Shown: one piece after another, positions 53,412 through 61,176 of the stretch
Layout of the letters: each line of letters starts with the position of its first letter
Numbering within the stretch: position 1 is the first letter of the stretch
Assembly (NCBI GenBank): GCA_947624305.1
Contig: CANQKC010000001.1
Location: forward strand, 1-64,000
Source of the DNA: an uncultured Monoglobus sp.
GTDB taxonomy: Bacteria > Bacillota > Clostridia > Monoglobales > Monoglobaceae
Direction: 5' to 3'
Length of the DNA: 64,000 nt
Made by a program: the position numbers and the translations under genes
Notes under the pieces: model-generated
Databases searched by the model: none
What the model was told of the DNA's origin: nothing
Seen by the model: only the letters and a program-made list of their open reading frames with translations

Positions 53412-55046
53412 ATGAAAAAAGCATATTGCTTATACAGAGTGTCAACCAAAAAGCAGGTTGATGTCCAAAAAGACGATATACCTATGCAAAAATTAGCCTG
53501 TCATGAGTTTGCCGAGCAAAACGGCTGGATAATTACAAAAGAGTTTTATGAGAAAGGCGTATCGGGCTTTAAAGTATCTGCAAATGACAGAGATGCCATA
53601 CAGGATTTAAAAACGGCGGCTCAAAAACATGAGTTTGAGGTACTGCTTGTATATATGTTTGACAGGCTCGGACGAATCGACAGCGAAACGCCGTTTGTCG
53701 TTGAGTGGTTTATATCTCAGGGCATAGAAGTATGGAGCACACAGGAGGGGCAGCAAAAGCTTGAAACTCAGGGCGATAAACTTATGAACTATATCAGATA
53801 TTGGCAGGCAAACGGAGAAAGTGTTAAAACATCAATGCGTCTAAAAACAAGGATGGCACAACTTACAGCCGAGGGAACATATCATGGAGGAGTGGTTCCG
53901 TTTGGCTACAGAGCCGTAAACAAAGGAAGGAAGAATAAGAAGGGTCAGCCGGTAAAAGACCTTGAACTTGATCCGGGCGAAGCCGAAATTGTAAAGACCA
54001 TATTTAATAAGACTCTGAACGAAGGCTACGGCTCATACAGATTAGCGGAATATATAAACAGCCTCGGCATAAAAACTCATAACGGCAGCTGCTTTCAATG
54101 CAATACGATCAACAGAATATTAAAGAATAGGCTGTACTGCGGCTACTATGCCGCGGGTGATACGATCTCTCCAAAGCTTGAACACCTTGCGGTTATAGAC
54201 GACAATGTATTTGACAGCGTTCAGCATATCTTAAAACAGCGTTCGGGCATAAATGATGAAAAACAGCATATAGCCAGAACAACAAAGGGCAAAACGCTGC
54301 TTTCTGGAAATATTTATTGTGCGCATTGCGGCGGAGCGCTTAACGCTTCAAATAAAATCGAAAGCCATAAGAGAAAAGACGGAACGGTATGTTCACATCA
54401 GACTATAAGATATATTTGCTATCATAAAGCCCGAAAATTAAATGAGTGCGATGGACAATCCGTATATATGGCAAATAAAATCGACAATGTTATTCTTGAA
54501 ATCGTAGAGCATTATTTATCCGCGATCAAGCAAACGCCGAGAGATAAAGCTCTTGAGCTGCGCTACAGCCGAGAAATAGACGAAAAGAAAAAACTTAAAG
54601 CCGAGCTTGCAAGGCAGAAGTTTAAACTTGAAAATCGCCTGAACGAACTTGCCGCAGAGATCGGTAAATGTTTGAGCGGCGAAAGCGTGTTTACAATAGA
54701 TGTGCTGTCGCTGTCTATTGACTCAACAAAGAAAGAGCTTAAATCAACAGCGGATAAATTAACGGAATGTGATACAGTGCTCTCGGAAAAGACAAAAATT
54801 TTCAATAAACTCGACTATTACTATCAGCAGTTTGTGACATGGGCGGACGAATTTAAAAACGCTTCAAACGAGCGGAAGAAGATGATAATTTGCGGGTTGA
54901 TAGACTATGTAAAGGTGGGCAGAGGGTACAAGATAGAAATTAAGTTTAATATAAGCTACAGACAATTCTTCAGCGAAAACTGCCGCTATATTCCGAAATG
55001 TAATAATTTAGCGGCAAACGTAACGGAGGAAACAACAGCAATATAG
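53412..55046 (+). CDS. large serine recombinase
   Basis: A 544-aa site-specific recombinase. ATG 53412 is chosen because GTGGGGTGA lies eight bases before it, and this puts the catalytic serine at residue 11 (YCLYRVSTKKQ). Resolvase domain: YMFDRLGRIDSETPFVVEW. Recombinase domain: VPFGYRAVNKGRKNKKGQP then LYCGYYAAGD. Zinc ribbon: GNIYCAHCGGAL and later RYICYHKARKLNECDG. A coiled coil lies around residues 395-470. Large serine recombinases integrate and excise mobile elements without host factors. It lies 66 bases from the first tRNA-Asn-derived repeat, so it may use that site, although most enzymes that use tRNA genes are tyrosine recombinases. Confidence 0.92.
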   Translation: MKKAYCLYRVSTKKQVDVQKDDIPMQKLACHEFAEQNGWIITKEFYEKGVSGFKVSANDRDAIQDLKTAAQKHEFEVLLVYMFDRLGRIDSETPFVVEWFISQGIEVWSTQEGQQKLETQGDKLMNYIRYWQANGESVKTSMRLKTRMAQLTAEGTYHGGVVPFGYRAVNKGRKNKKGQPVKDLELDPGEAEIVKTIFNKTLNEGYGSYRLAEYINSLGIKTHNGSCFQCNTINRILKNRLYCGYYAAGDTISPKLEHLAVIDDNVFDSVQHILKQRSGINDEKQHIARTTKGKTLLSGNIYCAHCGGALNASNKIESHKRKDGTVCSHQTIRYICYHKARKLNECDGQSVYMANKIDNVILEIVEHYLSAIKQTPRDKALELRYSREIDEKKKLKAELARQKFKLENRLNELAAEIGKCLSGESVFTIDVLSLSIDSTKKELKSTADKLTECDTVLSEKTKIFNKLDYYYQQFVTWADEFKNASNERKKMIICGLIDYVKVGRGYKIEIKFNISYRQFFSENCRYIPKCNNLAANVTEETTAI

Positions 55047-55111
55047 AACAATCCATGGAAAAGTGCGAAAATTCATGCGCGAATTTATGGGTTGTTTTGT
55101 TGACGTATGGC

Positions 55112-55199
55112 AGAGCATGCGGCTGTTAACCGCAGGGTCGTTGGTTCGAGTCCAACTGGAGGAGCCAAAAAAGCCTCGGAAAAATTCCGGGGCTTTTTA
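55112..55199 (+). repeat. tRNA-Asn 3' end plus terminator, copy 1 (att-like)
   Basis: The sequence from AGAGCATGCGG through anticodon GTT, T-arm GTTGG-TTCGAGT-CCAAC and GGAGCCA is the 3' two thirds of a tRNA-Asn gene, followed by a terminator (AAGCCTCGG/CCGGGGCTT with T-run). The 5' acceptor strand is absent, so it is not a functional tRNA. It is an 88-bp near-direct repeat of 55299-55386 and marks the end of the accessory island. Confidence 0.85.
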
Positions 55200-55298
55200 C
55201 TTTTCTCTAAAACGAGCGAGCGCGGGCGGTATATAAATATTTTTGGTTAATTAATTCCGCGTATTCTCTATTCGCTAATCCCTAATCACTACGTTGGT

Positions 55299-55386
55299 AG
55301 AGCATGCGGCTGTTAACCGCAGGGTCGTTGGTTCGAGTTGGGCTGGAGGAGCCAAAAAAGCCTCGGAAAAATTCCGGGGCTTTTTA
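55299..55386 (+). repeat. tRNA-Asn 3' end plus terminator, copy 2 (att-like)
   Basis: Identical to copy 1 except that the T-stem strand CCAAC is TGGGC, which breaks the T-stem. D-loop bases GTTGGT before it are closer to a genuine tRNA-Asn than in copy 1. The 5' half of the tRNA is absent here too. The 99 bases between the copies hold no gene. Confidence 0.85.
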
Positions 55387-55419
55387 GTTTTGTATAAAGT
55401 CTATGGAAATATAATTTAT

Positions 55420-55519
55420 CGGGCGGCAGGTTGCCGCCCCTACGGGTTTGCGGAGTTTGTACGGTCGCGGCAATCCGAATATCATAGGCGCCTGTAGGGG
55501 CGGATATTATCCGCCCGCT
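55420..55519. repeat. GC-rich palindromic intergenic repeat
   Basis: CGGGCGGCAGGTTGCCGCCC with CTACGGG on the left and CTGTAGGGGCGG with CCGCCCGC on the right form nested and mutual inverted repeats. This type of TAGGGGCGGATATTATCCGC element is scattered between genes in many gut Clostridia. It lies just outside the island. Confidence 0.7.
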
Positions 55520-55533
55520 CTTATTTATCTCTT

Positions 55534-56703
55534 CTACTTAATTATAATTCTGCGGGCGAGAAGCGCGCCTATTGTGGCGGCAGCGGCGCACAGCGCTATG
55601 TTAAGCGCGTATGGCAGGAGCGCGTAGTATGCCAGAAGCGCGGCAGCAATAAAATAAAACAGCAGCGCGCCGAGCTTTGACAGCGCGATCGACGATATTC
55701 TAAGCCCGAATTCGCGCCCGCTTATTTTCCTCAATATAAACCGCGCAAGCTCCGTCAACCCGAACACGAGAAAGCTAATGACCGAGGCGAGCAGATAAAT
55801 CTTCAGCATTTTCGGGAACCGTCCCGTGGCTCCGGCGAGCGACGAGTAACCGCCGCCCGCGCCCGTTTGCATACACACGTCGATCTTTGACGCTATTTGG
55901 CCGAGCGCGCTTTCTTTGTCGACCGAGGGGAATGGCAGCGCCTTAAACAGCGCGGTTCTCGCGAACTGTGAGCAGATTATGTGTGTTATGTAAGAGAGGG
56001 CGAACACGAAGCCGCCCGACTTGGCCGCGTTTTTAAACGCCTGCTTTTTGCCTTTGCCTCCGCGGAGCCCGATTATCAAGGCCGCCGCAGCACTGACGAC
56101 AAACAGGACCGCGCAGCGCGCAAACCCCGCGGCGCAGTCGTAAAGCAGCGACTCGCGCGTAAGCGGTGTGCATAGCCTGACCGACTGCTCGTATGTCAGA
56201 TCGCTCGCGCGAACCAGGTCATCGGCGCGGTTCTCGTCGCTCACGCCCGGGACCTTGCCTCCTGCTATTCTGCGCCTCATTTCGCTGACGGCTGCATCGC
56301 GGAAATCCTTCGGGACCTCGACCGGCATCGGCTGCCCGTCCGGGCCGATATATTTATACATCCCGCCGTTTTCGCTGTCAAAGCAGGCCGCAGCGCAGCC
56401 CTTGCCGGAGTTATAAAATTTGGTCTGGATATAAACGCCGTCAACAAGACGGTCGGCGCCGTTTTTGGCGTTGTCGCGCCCCACGACCTCGGCAGTCTTT
56501 CCATGCAGACGATCAATTATCGTCTGAGCTTCCTCGGCCATAATACCGTGACCGCTCTTTGTGTTGTTGATCGAGTAATTCGCGGGGACAACCGCGTCCT
56601 TTGCCGCGCCGAGAGCGCCCGCTTCGGCGCATCCCGCAGCGGCGCATCTTTCTTTTGAAATCATTGTTTTACCTCTGATACAAAAATGTTTATTTTCTGA
56701 CAT
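55534..56703 (-). CDS. membrane protein with conserved soluble N-terminus
   Basis: A 389-aa protein with two possible starts: ATG 56703 (GAGGT eight bases upstream) and ATG 56664 (AGAGGT upstream). Residues 40-190 are soluble and contain DRLHGKTAEVVGRDNAKNGA, VYIQTKFYNSG and MPVEVPKDFRDAAVSEM, a pattern I have seen in hypothetical proteins of both Proteobacteria and Firmicutes without known function. The C-terminal half holds about four membrane helices (RCAVLFVVSAAAALIIGL; LLASVISFLVFGLTELA; LFYFIAAALLAYYALLPYAL). High GC content fits the chromosome side. Confidence 0.65.
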   Translation of the reverse strand: MSENKHFCIRGKTMISKERCAAAGCAEAGALGAAKDAVVPANYSINNTKSGHGIMAEEAQTIIDRLHGKTAEVVGRDNAKNGADRLVDGVYIQTKFYNSGKGCAAACFDSENGGMYKYIGPDGQPMPVEVPKDFRDAAVSEMRRRIAGGKVPGVSDENRADDLVRASDLTYEQSVRLCTPLTRESLLYDCAAGFARCAVLFVVSAAAALIIGLRGGKGKKQAFKNAAKSGGFVFALSYITHIICSQFARTALFKALPFPSVDKESALGQIASKIDVCMQTGAGGGYSSLAGATGRFPKMLKIYLLASVISFLVFGLTELARFILRKISGREFGLRISSIALSKLGALLFYFIAAALLAYYALLPYALNIALCAAAATIGALLARRIIIK

Positions 56704-56813
56704 ATATAATACCTCATTCGCGTAATTTTGTCCATATAATTTTGTATTTTTTGTCGTATTTTTGGCGTTTGCGGCTGCAATTCGATTTTATTTTGATTTT
56801 ATTATGAATACAC

Positions 56814-56842
56814 TTGAAATCCAATTAAATATGTGATATAAT
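56814..56842 (+). promoter_or_regulatory. promoter of the SLH protein gene
   Basis: TTGAAA (56814-56819), a 17-base spacer and TATAAT (56837-56842). Transcription would start near 56,849, about 40 bases before the ATG. Confidence 0.8.
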
Positions 56843-56887
56843 TAAAAATGTGATTATTTATAGGATTTTCAAGCGGAGGAGATTATT

Positions 56888-58672
56888 ATGGGAAAAAAAT
56901 ACGGCATTATCATGATTATTGCCGCACTGGTGTGCGCGGCGGTATTTCCGGGCGGTAAAGCGGCGATCAGTGCGGAAAGCGCGGGACCCGCTGTTTGGGC
57001 ATTATTTGATGACGACATGGCCGAAAGCGTGACGAATATGCCCGACGCCATTGAAGGCCGTCCCGGCGAAATATATGAAATACCCGCGCGCGAACCCGCG
57101 CGCGAAGGTTACACATTTGAAGGATGGATAATCAACGGGACCGACGGCCCTGTTTACAGGCACGGCGGAGCAAACTCCGTTTTCGTTATGCCTGATGCCG
57201 GGATCGTGTTTGTGGCGCAGTGGTCAGAAAATCAAGGTACGCCCGGAACAGAACCGACTCCGTCACCGACAATAAATCCCGGCACAGAGCCAACCGCGGA
57301 ACCGACTCCGCCTCCTACAATAAACCCGGGTACTGTTCCCACCATGCAGCCGGCACCTGCTGAACCCACCGAACCGCCGCGGCCCACAAACCCACCCGCG
57401 ACAAGCGCGCCTCAACAACCTACAAACCCACCCGCGACAAGCGCGCCTCAACAACCTACAAACCCACCCGCGACAGGCGCGCCTCAGGAGCCAACAAATC
57501 CGCCGGCGACAAGCGCGCCTCAGCAGCCTACAAACCCACCGGCGACAAGCGCGCCTCAGCAGCCTACAAACCCACCCGCGACAAGCGCGCCTCAGCAGCC
57601 AACAAATCCGCCGGCTCCGTCACCCACTAAAAAGCCCGGCGGCTTTGCCGGAGGAGGCGGTGGAGGCGGCAGCTTTGGCACAGGCGGCACAACCACAACG
57701 GTACGAGTCGTGAAGGAGTGGGAGGACGACGACAACAGCCGCGGCGAGAGGCCGGAGTCGGTAACAGTAAGGCTTTTGCAAAACGGCACCGCAGTCGACC
57801 AATGTGTGCTTTCAGCTGAAAATAATTGGCAGCACACATTCACAAGTCTGCGCTCCGAAAATGAATACACGGTGGCAGAAGAGGAAGTGAACCATTACTC
57901 CGCACAATACATATCGTCATTCGGCGGCTACAGAATTATTAACCGCTATGACGAGAGCGCGGCTGCCGACCAGAACAACGATCGGCCTTCGGATACGCCG
58001 ACACTGAATTACGACGATCATTTCGCCTATATCGTCGGTTATGAGGACGGAACCGTCCGCCCCGACGGAACAATCACAAGGGCCGAGGTCGCGACGATAT
58101 TTTTCAGAATGCTGTCCGACGACTCGCGCGGCAAGTACTTTTCAAAGACTAACAGCTTCGGTGACGTTTCGCAGGGTGATTGGTTCAACACGGCGGTTTC
58201 AACCATGGCCGGCGCCGACGTCATTCACGGCTATGAGGACGGAACATTCCGCGGCGACGACCCAATTACCCGCGCCGAGTTCGCGGTGATCGCGGCCAAC
58301 TTTGACTCTGCGACATACGGCGGCGCGGATAAGTTCGGCGACATCGGCGGTCACTGGGCGAGAGAGTATATTAACCGCGCCGCGGACCGCGGCTGGATAA
58401 ACGGCTATGAGGACAGGAGCTTCAGGCCCGATCAAAACATAACAAGGGCTGAGGCCATGGCTCTTGTAAACAGGGTCCTCGGAAGGAAGCCCTCAGCCGC
58501 GCGAATGCTTGACGAAATGACGGTCTGGCCCGACAACCGCGACAGAACCGAGTGGTATTACGCCGATATTCAAGAGGCGACCAACTCGCACTACTGCGAG
58601 CGCGCGGACGACGGCTATGAGACTTGGACGTTCCTGCGCCCCGATAAAGATTGGAAAACACTTGAGAATTAA
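56888..58672 (+). CDS. SLH surface protein with Pro/Thr repeats
   Basis: A 594-aa exported wall protein. Signal peptide at residues 1-30. A Listeria-Bacteroides-type repeat domain follows (about 60-118, GYTFEGWIINGTDG). Then a Pro/Thr-rich spacer with seven 12-aa units (TNPPATSAPQQP), a glycine run, a CNA-B-like domain (about 272-355, VRVVKEWEDDDNSRGERPES) and three SLH domains (about 385-570, e.g. ITRAEFAVIAANF). CGGAGGAGA precedes the ATG. Likely a wall-anchored stalk protein of the host chromosome. Confidence 0.85.
   Translation: MGKKYGIIMIIAALVCAAVFPGGKAAISAESAGPAVWALFDDDMAESVTNMPDAIEGRPGEIYEIPAREPAREGYTFEGWIINGTDGPVYRHGGANSVFVMPDAGIVFVAQWSENQGTPGTEPTPSPTINPGTEPTAEPTPPPTINPGTVPTMQPAPAEPTEPPRPTNPPATSAPQQPTNPPATSAPQQPTNPPATGAPQEPTNPPATSAPQQPTNPPATSAPQQPTNPPATSAPQQPTNPPAPSPTKKPGGFAGGGGGGGSFGTGGTTTTVRVVKEWEDDDNSRGERPESVTVRLLQNGTAVDQCVLSAENNWQHTFTSLRSENEYTVAEEEVNHYSAQYISSFGGYRIINRYDESAAADQNNDRPSDTPTLNYDDHFAYIVGYEDGTVRPDGTITRAEVATIFFRMLSDDSRGKYFSKTNSFGDVSQGDWFNTAVSTMAGADVIHGYEDGTFRGDDPITRAEFAVIAANFDSATYGGADKFGDIGGHWAREYINRAADRGWINGYEDRSFRPDQNITRAEAMALVNRVLGRKPSAARMLDEMTVWPDNRDRTEWYYADIQEATNSHYCERADDGYETWTFLRPDKDWKTLEN
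57387..57615 (+). repeat. 36-bp tandem coding repeats
   Basis: Six full units and a partial one of a 36-bp repeat encode TNPPATSAPQQP. Several units are nearly identical at the DNA level, so copy number is likely to vary between strains. Confidence 0.85.
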
Positions 58673-58679
58673 AACACAA

Positions 58680-58707
58680 AAAAGGCCGTCTTCGCGAGAC
58701 GGCCTTT
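58680..58707. terminator. bidirectional terminator
   Basis: AAAAGGCCGTCT pairs with AGACGGCCTTT around a short loop, between the convergent SLH and larC genes. Confidence 0.9.
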
Positions 58708-58711
58708 GATA

Positions 58712-59971
58712 TTATAATGAATTCTTTGCGTCGGAGATTGAAATATCGTTTTTCTCCGCGATCTCGGCAAGATCGTCATACTCGGTCTTGGTTTTTGTCA
58801 CGCCGTAGCCCGTTGAGGTCTTTTGACGGACGGTGCCGTATTTTGTTTCGACCTGCCGTTCCTTGCGCGCCAGAACGTAGCGCTTGCAGGAGTATTCGCG
58901 TATTCCGATAGTCGAGGTGTGCTTGAAGATCACTCTGAGCATTTTGTCGCGGTCCTGAGCCCTGCACAGGCAGGAAAGCAGCGTTCCCGGGCGGCTTTTT
59001 TTCATGCCGATCGCCATGGTGAACGCGTCGAGCGCGCCCTCGGCAAGCAGCTTTTGCGACGCGAACGCGATCTCCTCGGGGGTCATGTCGTCAAGGTTGC
59101 AGCACAGCTCAATTATCCCGAGCTCGGCCCCGTCGGTCTCGCCGAAGATCGCGCGGACACAGTTGGGCGCGCCGCTGAATTGCTTGCTGCCAATGCCGTA
59201 GCCGATTTTTTCGATCTTTATCGGCGGCATCTGGATATATTCTTTGGCAAAGTGCTTTATAAGCGCCGCTCCCGTGGGCGTGCAAAGCTCGCCCTCGATC
59301 GAACCGCTGTAAATCGGCACATTGTTTAAAATAAGAGCCGTGGCGGGCGCCGGGACCGGCAGAATGCCGTGGGCTGCCGTCACCGTGCCGAAGCCCACGC
59401 ATATCGGCGACGCAGTTATCAAATCGGGCTTTAAGTCGTTGATAAGCATGCACACGCCCACGATGTCGGCGATCGCGTCGCGCCTTCCGACCTCGTGAAA
59501 ATGTATGTCAACAACGCTCTCGCCGTGAACCTCGCTCTCGGCCGCGGCTATGACCCGATAAACCGTTATCGCGTCGTTTTTGACGCTCTCGGGGATCTTA
59601 AGGCTTCTGATTATCTTGTCGATCTCCGCGAGGCTCCTGTGATGATGGTGGTGGCCGTAGTATGAGGAATGGTGCTCGTGCGAGTGTTCATGCGAGTGCT
59701 CGTGGTGATGTTCATGGTGATGCTCGGACGAATGCTCGTGATGGTGGTGGTGATGCGAACCGCCCTCGGTCATTCCGTCGATATAAACCTTGGTATGCGT
59801 GCCGGATATGCCGGAGCTTTTTCTTTTTTCACATTTTATGGTAACGCCGTCAAGGCCCATGCTGTTCATTCGGCTCAAAAAATCTTCGGGATTTGGATGA
59901 AGCTCGATCAGAGACGACATCAGCATATCTCCCGCGGCACCCATCGCGCAGTCAAAATGCAGTGTTTTCAT
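58712..59971 (-). CDS. larC: LarC, nickel-pincer cofactor protein
   Basis: A 419-aa LarC. The start MKTLHFDCAMGAAGDMLMS is the family N-terminus, with VDIHFHEVGRRDAIADIVG and CNLDDMTPEEIAFASQ further on. LarC inserts nickel, in a CTP-dependent reaction, into the pincer cofactor used by lactate racemase and relatives. In Lactobacillus the gene is split by a programmed frameshift; here it is one frame. Residues 73-111 are a His/Glu-rich metal-binding loop with more than 20 histidines. No larA, larB or larE is in the window. AAGGAGAAA lies before the ATG on the minus strand. Confidence 0.93.
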   Translation of the reverse strand: MKTLHFDCAMGAAGDMLMSSLIELHPNPEDFLSRMNSMGLDGVTIKCEKRKSSGISGTHTKVYIDGMTEGGSHHHHHHEHSSEHHHEHHHEHSHEHSHEHHSSYYGHHHHHRSLAEIDKIIRSLKIPESVKNDAITVYRVIAAAESEVHGESVVDIHFHEVGRRDAIADIVGVCMLINDLKPDLITASPICVGFGTVTAAHGILPVPAPATALILNNVPIYSGSIEGELCTPTGAALIKHFAKEYIQMPPIKIEKIGYGIGSKQFSGAPNCVRAIFGETDGAELGIIELCCNLDDMTPEEIAFASQKLLAEGALDAFTMAIGMKKSRPGTLLSCLCRAQDRDKMLRVIFKHTSTIGIREYSCKRYVLARKERQVETKYGTVRQKTSTGYGVTKTKTEYDDLAEIAEKNDISISDAKNSL

Positions 59972-59999
59972 GTGGTTTCTCCTTTGATGTATAATAAAT

Positions 60000-60962
60000 T
60001 TAGCTTTTATTTTTGGTGTTAAGCGGATTTTTCGCTACGGCGCTCCGCAGCTCGTTGTTGTCAATGTGCGTGTAGATCTCGGTCGTGCTTAGCTGCTTGT
60101 GGCCGAGAATTTCCTGCAGCACGCGGATGTCAACGCCCGACTGGTGCATAAGCGTCGCGGCTGTGTGCCGAAGCTTGTGCGTGGTGTATTTGTGTGAGTC
60201 AAGGCCCAGTTTTTTAACGTATTTTTCGACTGTGTACTGAACGGTCCTGCGGCTTATCCTCGCGCAGCGCTCGGACAGGAACAGGGCGTTTCTGTCTTTA
60301 AATCCGGGGCTCATTTTGCGCCTTACGGGCAGATAAGCCTCGAGCGCGTCAATGCAGGCCCGGTTTAAGTATATCGTCCGTTCTTTGCCGCCCTTGCCCA
60401 TAACCACGAGGCTGTCGCCGTGTATGTCGGTGAGGTTTATGCTCACAAGCTCCGCGAGCCTCATGCCGCAATTGAGAAATAACGTTAATATACAGTAATC
60501 CCGTTCGTAATTTCGTTTATCGACCGAGTCGAGCAAATGTATGCTGTCCTCAAGCGTGAAATGCTTCGGGAGCTGTTTTTCGATTTTTATCGTGTCAAGA
60601 TCGGCGGCGGGATTTTCGTCGAGCAGCTTGACCTTGGTGTGCAGATATTTGAAGTACGACTTGAGCGCCGACAGCTTGCGCGCGCGGGTGCGCGGACTGT
60701 TGCCCAGATCGTGGTTCAGAAAATTCGCGTATTCATATATTAAGTTTAAATCAACAGCGCGCAAATTGTCAATAGTAATATTGTCGATTTCGATCAAATT
60801 AAAATCGCGGTCCGAAACTCCGGCCTGCAAATTCAGAAACCTGTAAAAGCAGCGCAGATCATAAAAGTATTCAAGCGCGGTTTTGCGGGACTTTCCCTGA
60901 ATACTCTCAAGATATATCAAAAACGAGCGCATCGGCTCGGGCGCGTATTTAATGCTTTCCAT
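60000..60962 (-). CDS. xerC: XerC-type tyrosine recombinase
   Basis: A 320-aa recombinase. ATG 60962 is chosen because GAAGGAGC lies seven bases upstream; a longer frame would start within an inverted repeat. N-terminal core-binding domain: SFLIYLESIQGKSRKTALEY. Catalytic Arg in LNCGMRLAELVSIN, Lys in VMGKGGKERTIYL, His-x-x-Arg in THKLRHTAATLMHQ, His in ILGHKQLSTTEIYTHID and its Tyr. Chromosome-side location and full length suit a housekeeping dimer resolvase, though a dif partner cannot be checked here. Confidence 0.85.
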   Translation of the reverse strand: MESIKYAPEPMRSFLIYLESIQGKSRKTALEYFYDLRCFYRFLNLQAGVSDRDFNLIEIDNITIDNLRAVDLNLIYEYANFLNHDLGNSPRTRARKLSALKSYFKYLHTKVKLLDENPAADLDTIKIEKQLPKHFTLEDSIHLLDSVDKRNYERDYCILTLFLNCGMRLAELVSINLTDIHGDSLVVMGKGGKERTIYLNRACIDALEAYLPVRRKMSPGFKDRNALFLSERCARISRRTVQYTVEKYVKKLGLDSHKYTTHKLRHTAATLMHQSGVDIRVLQEILGHKQLSTTEIYTHIDNNELRSAVAKNPLNTKNKS

Positions 60963-60982
60963 ACCCGCAGCTCCTTCTTCAA

Positions 60983-61012
60983 CATTGCACAAAATTTTTA
61001 TTTTGTGCAATG
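60983..61012. promoter_or_regulatory. 13-bp perfect palindrome upstream of xerC
   Basis: CATTGCACAAAAT (60983-60995) and its exact reverse complement (61000-61012) flank TTTT. It lies in the leader of xerC, between the two divergent genes, and could be an operator or an RNA hairpin. The remaining part of 61,013-61,176 holds AT-rich promoter sequence for recD2. Confidence 0.6.
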
Positions 61013-61176
61013 ATATATATTTTTATTATACCCTCTTTTGTGTTAAATTTCCAGAGCAATTATGTTAAATGTTGGTTACAAATCAAAATTAAGGCGGTTA
61101 TAATATTGATATTCAAATTTTGTTATTATATAATTAAGCATAGGCGAAAATATTTTACCGAAAGGAGCTCCCGGTT

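Noticed and set aside
55109-55167. Functional tRNA-Asn gene
   Set aside because: The anticodon and T-arm are present, but there is no 5' acceptor strand or complete D-arm in either copy.
55534-56416. Plus-strand ORFs opposite the membrane-protein gene
   Set aside because: Shadow frames caused by high GC; no start signals, and residue composition is unlike real proteins.
57387-57615. CRISPR-like regular repeats
   Set aside because: The 36-bp repeats are contiguous, without spacers, and in frame with a Pro/Thr-rich protein.
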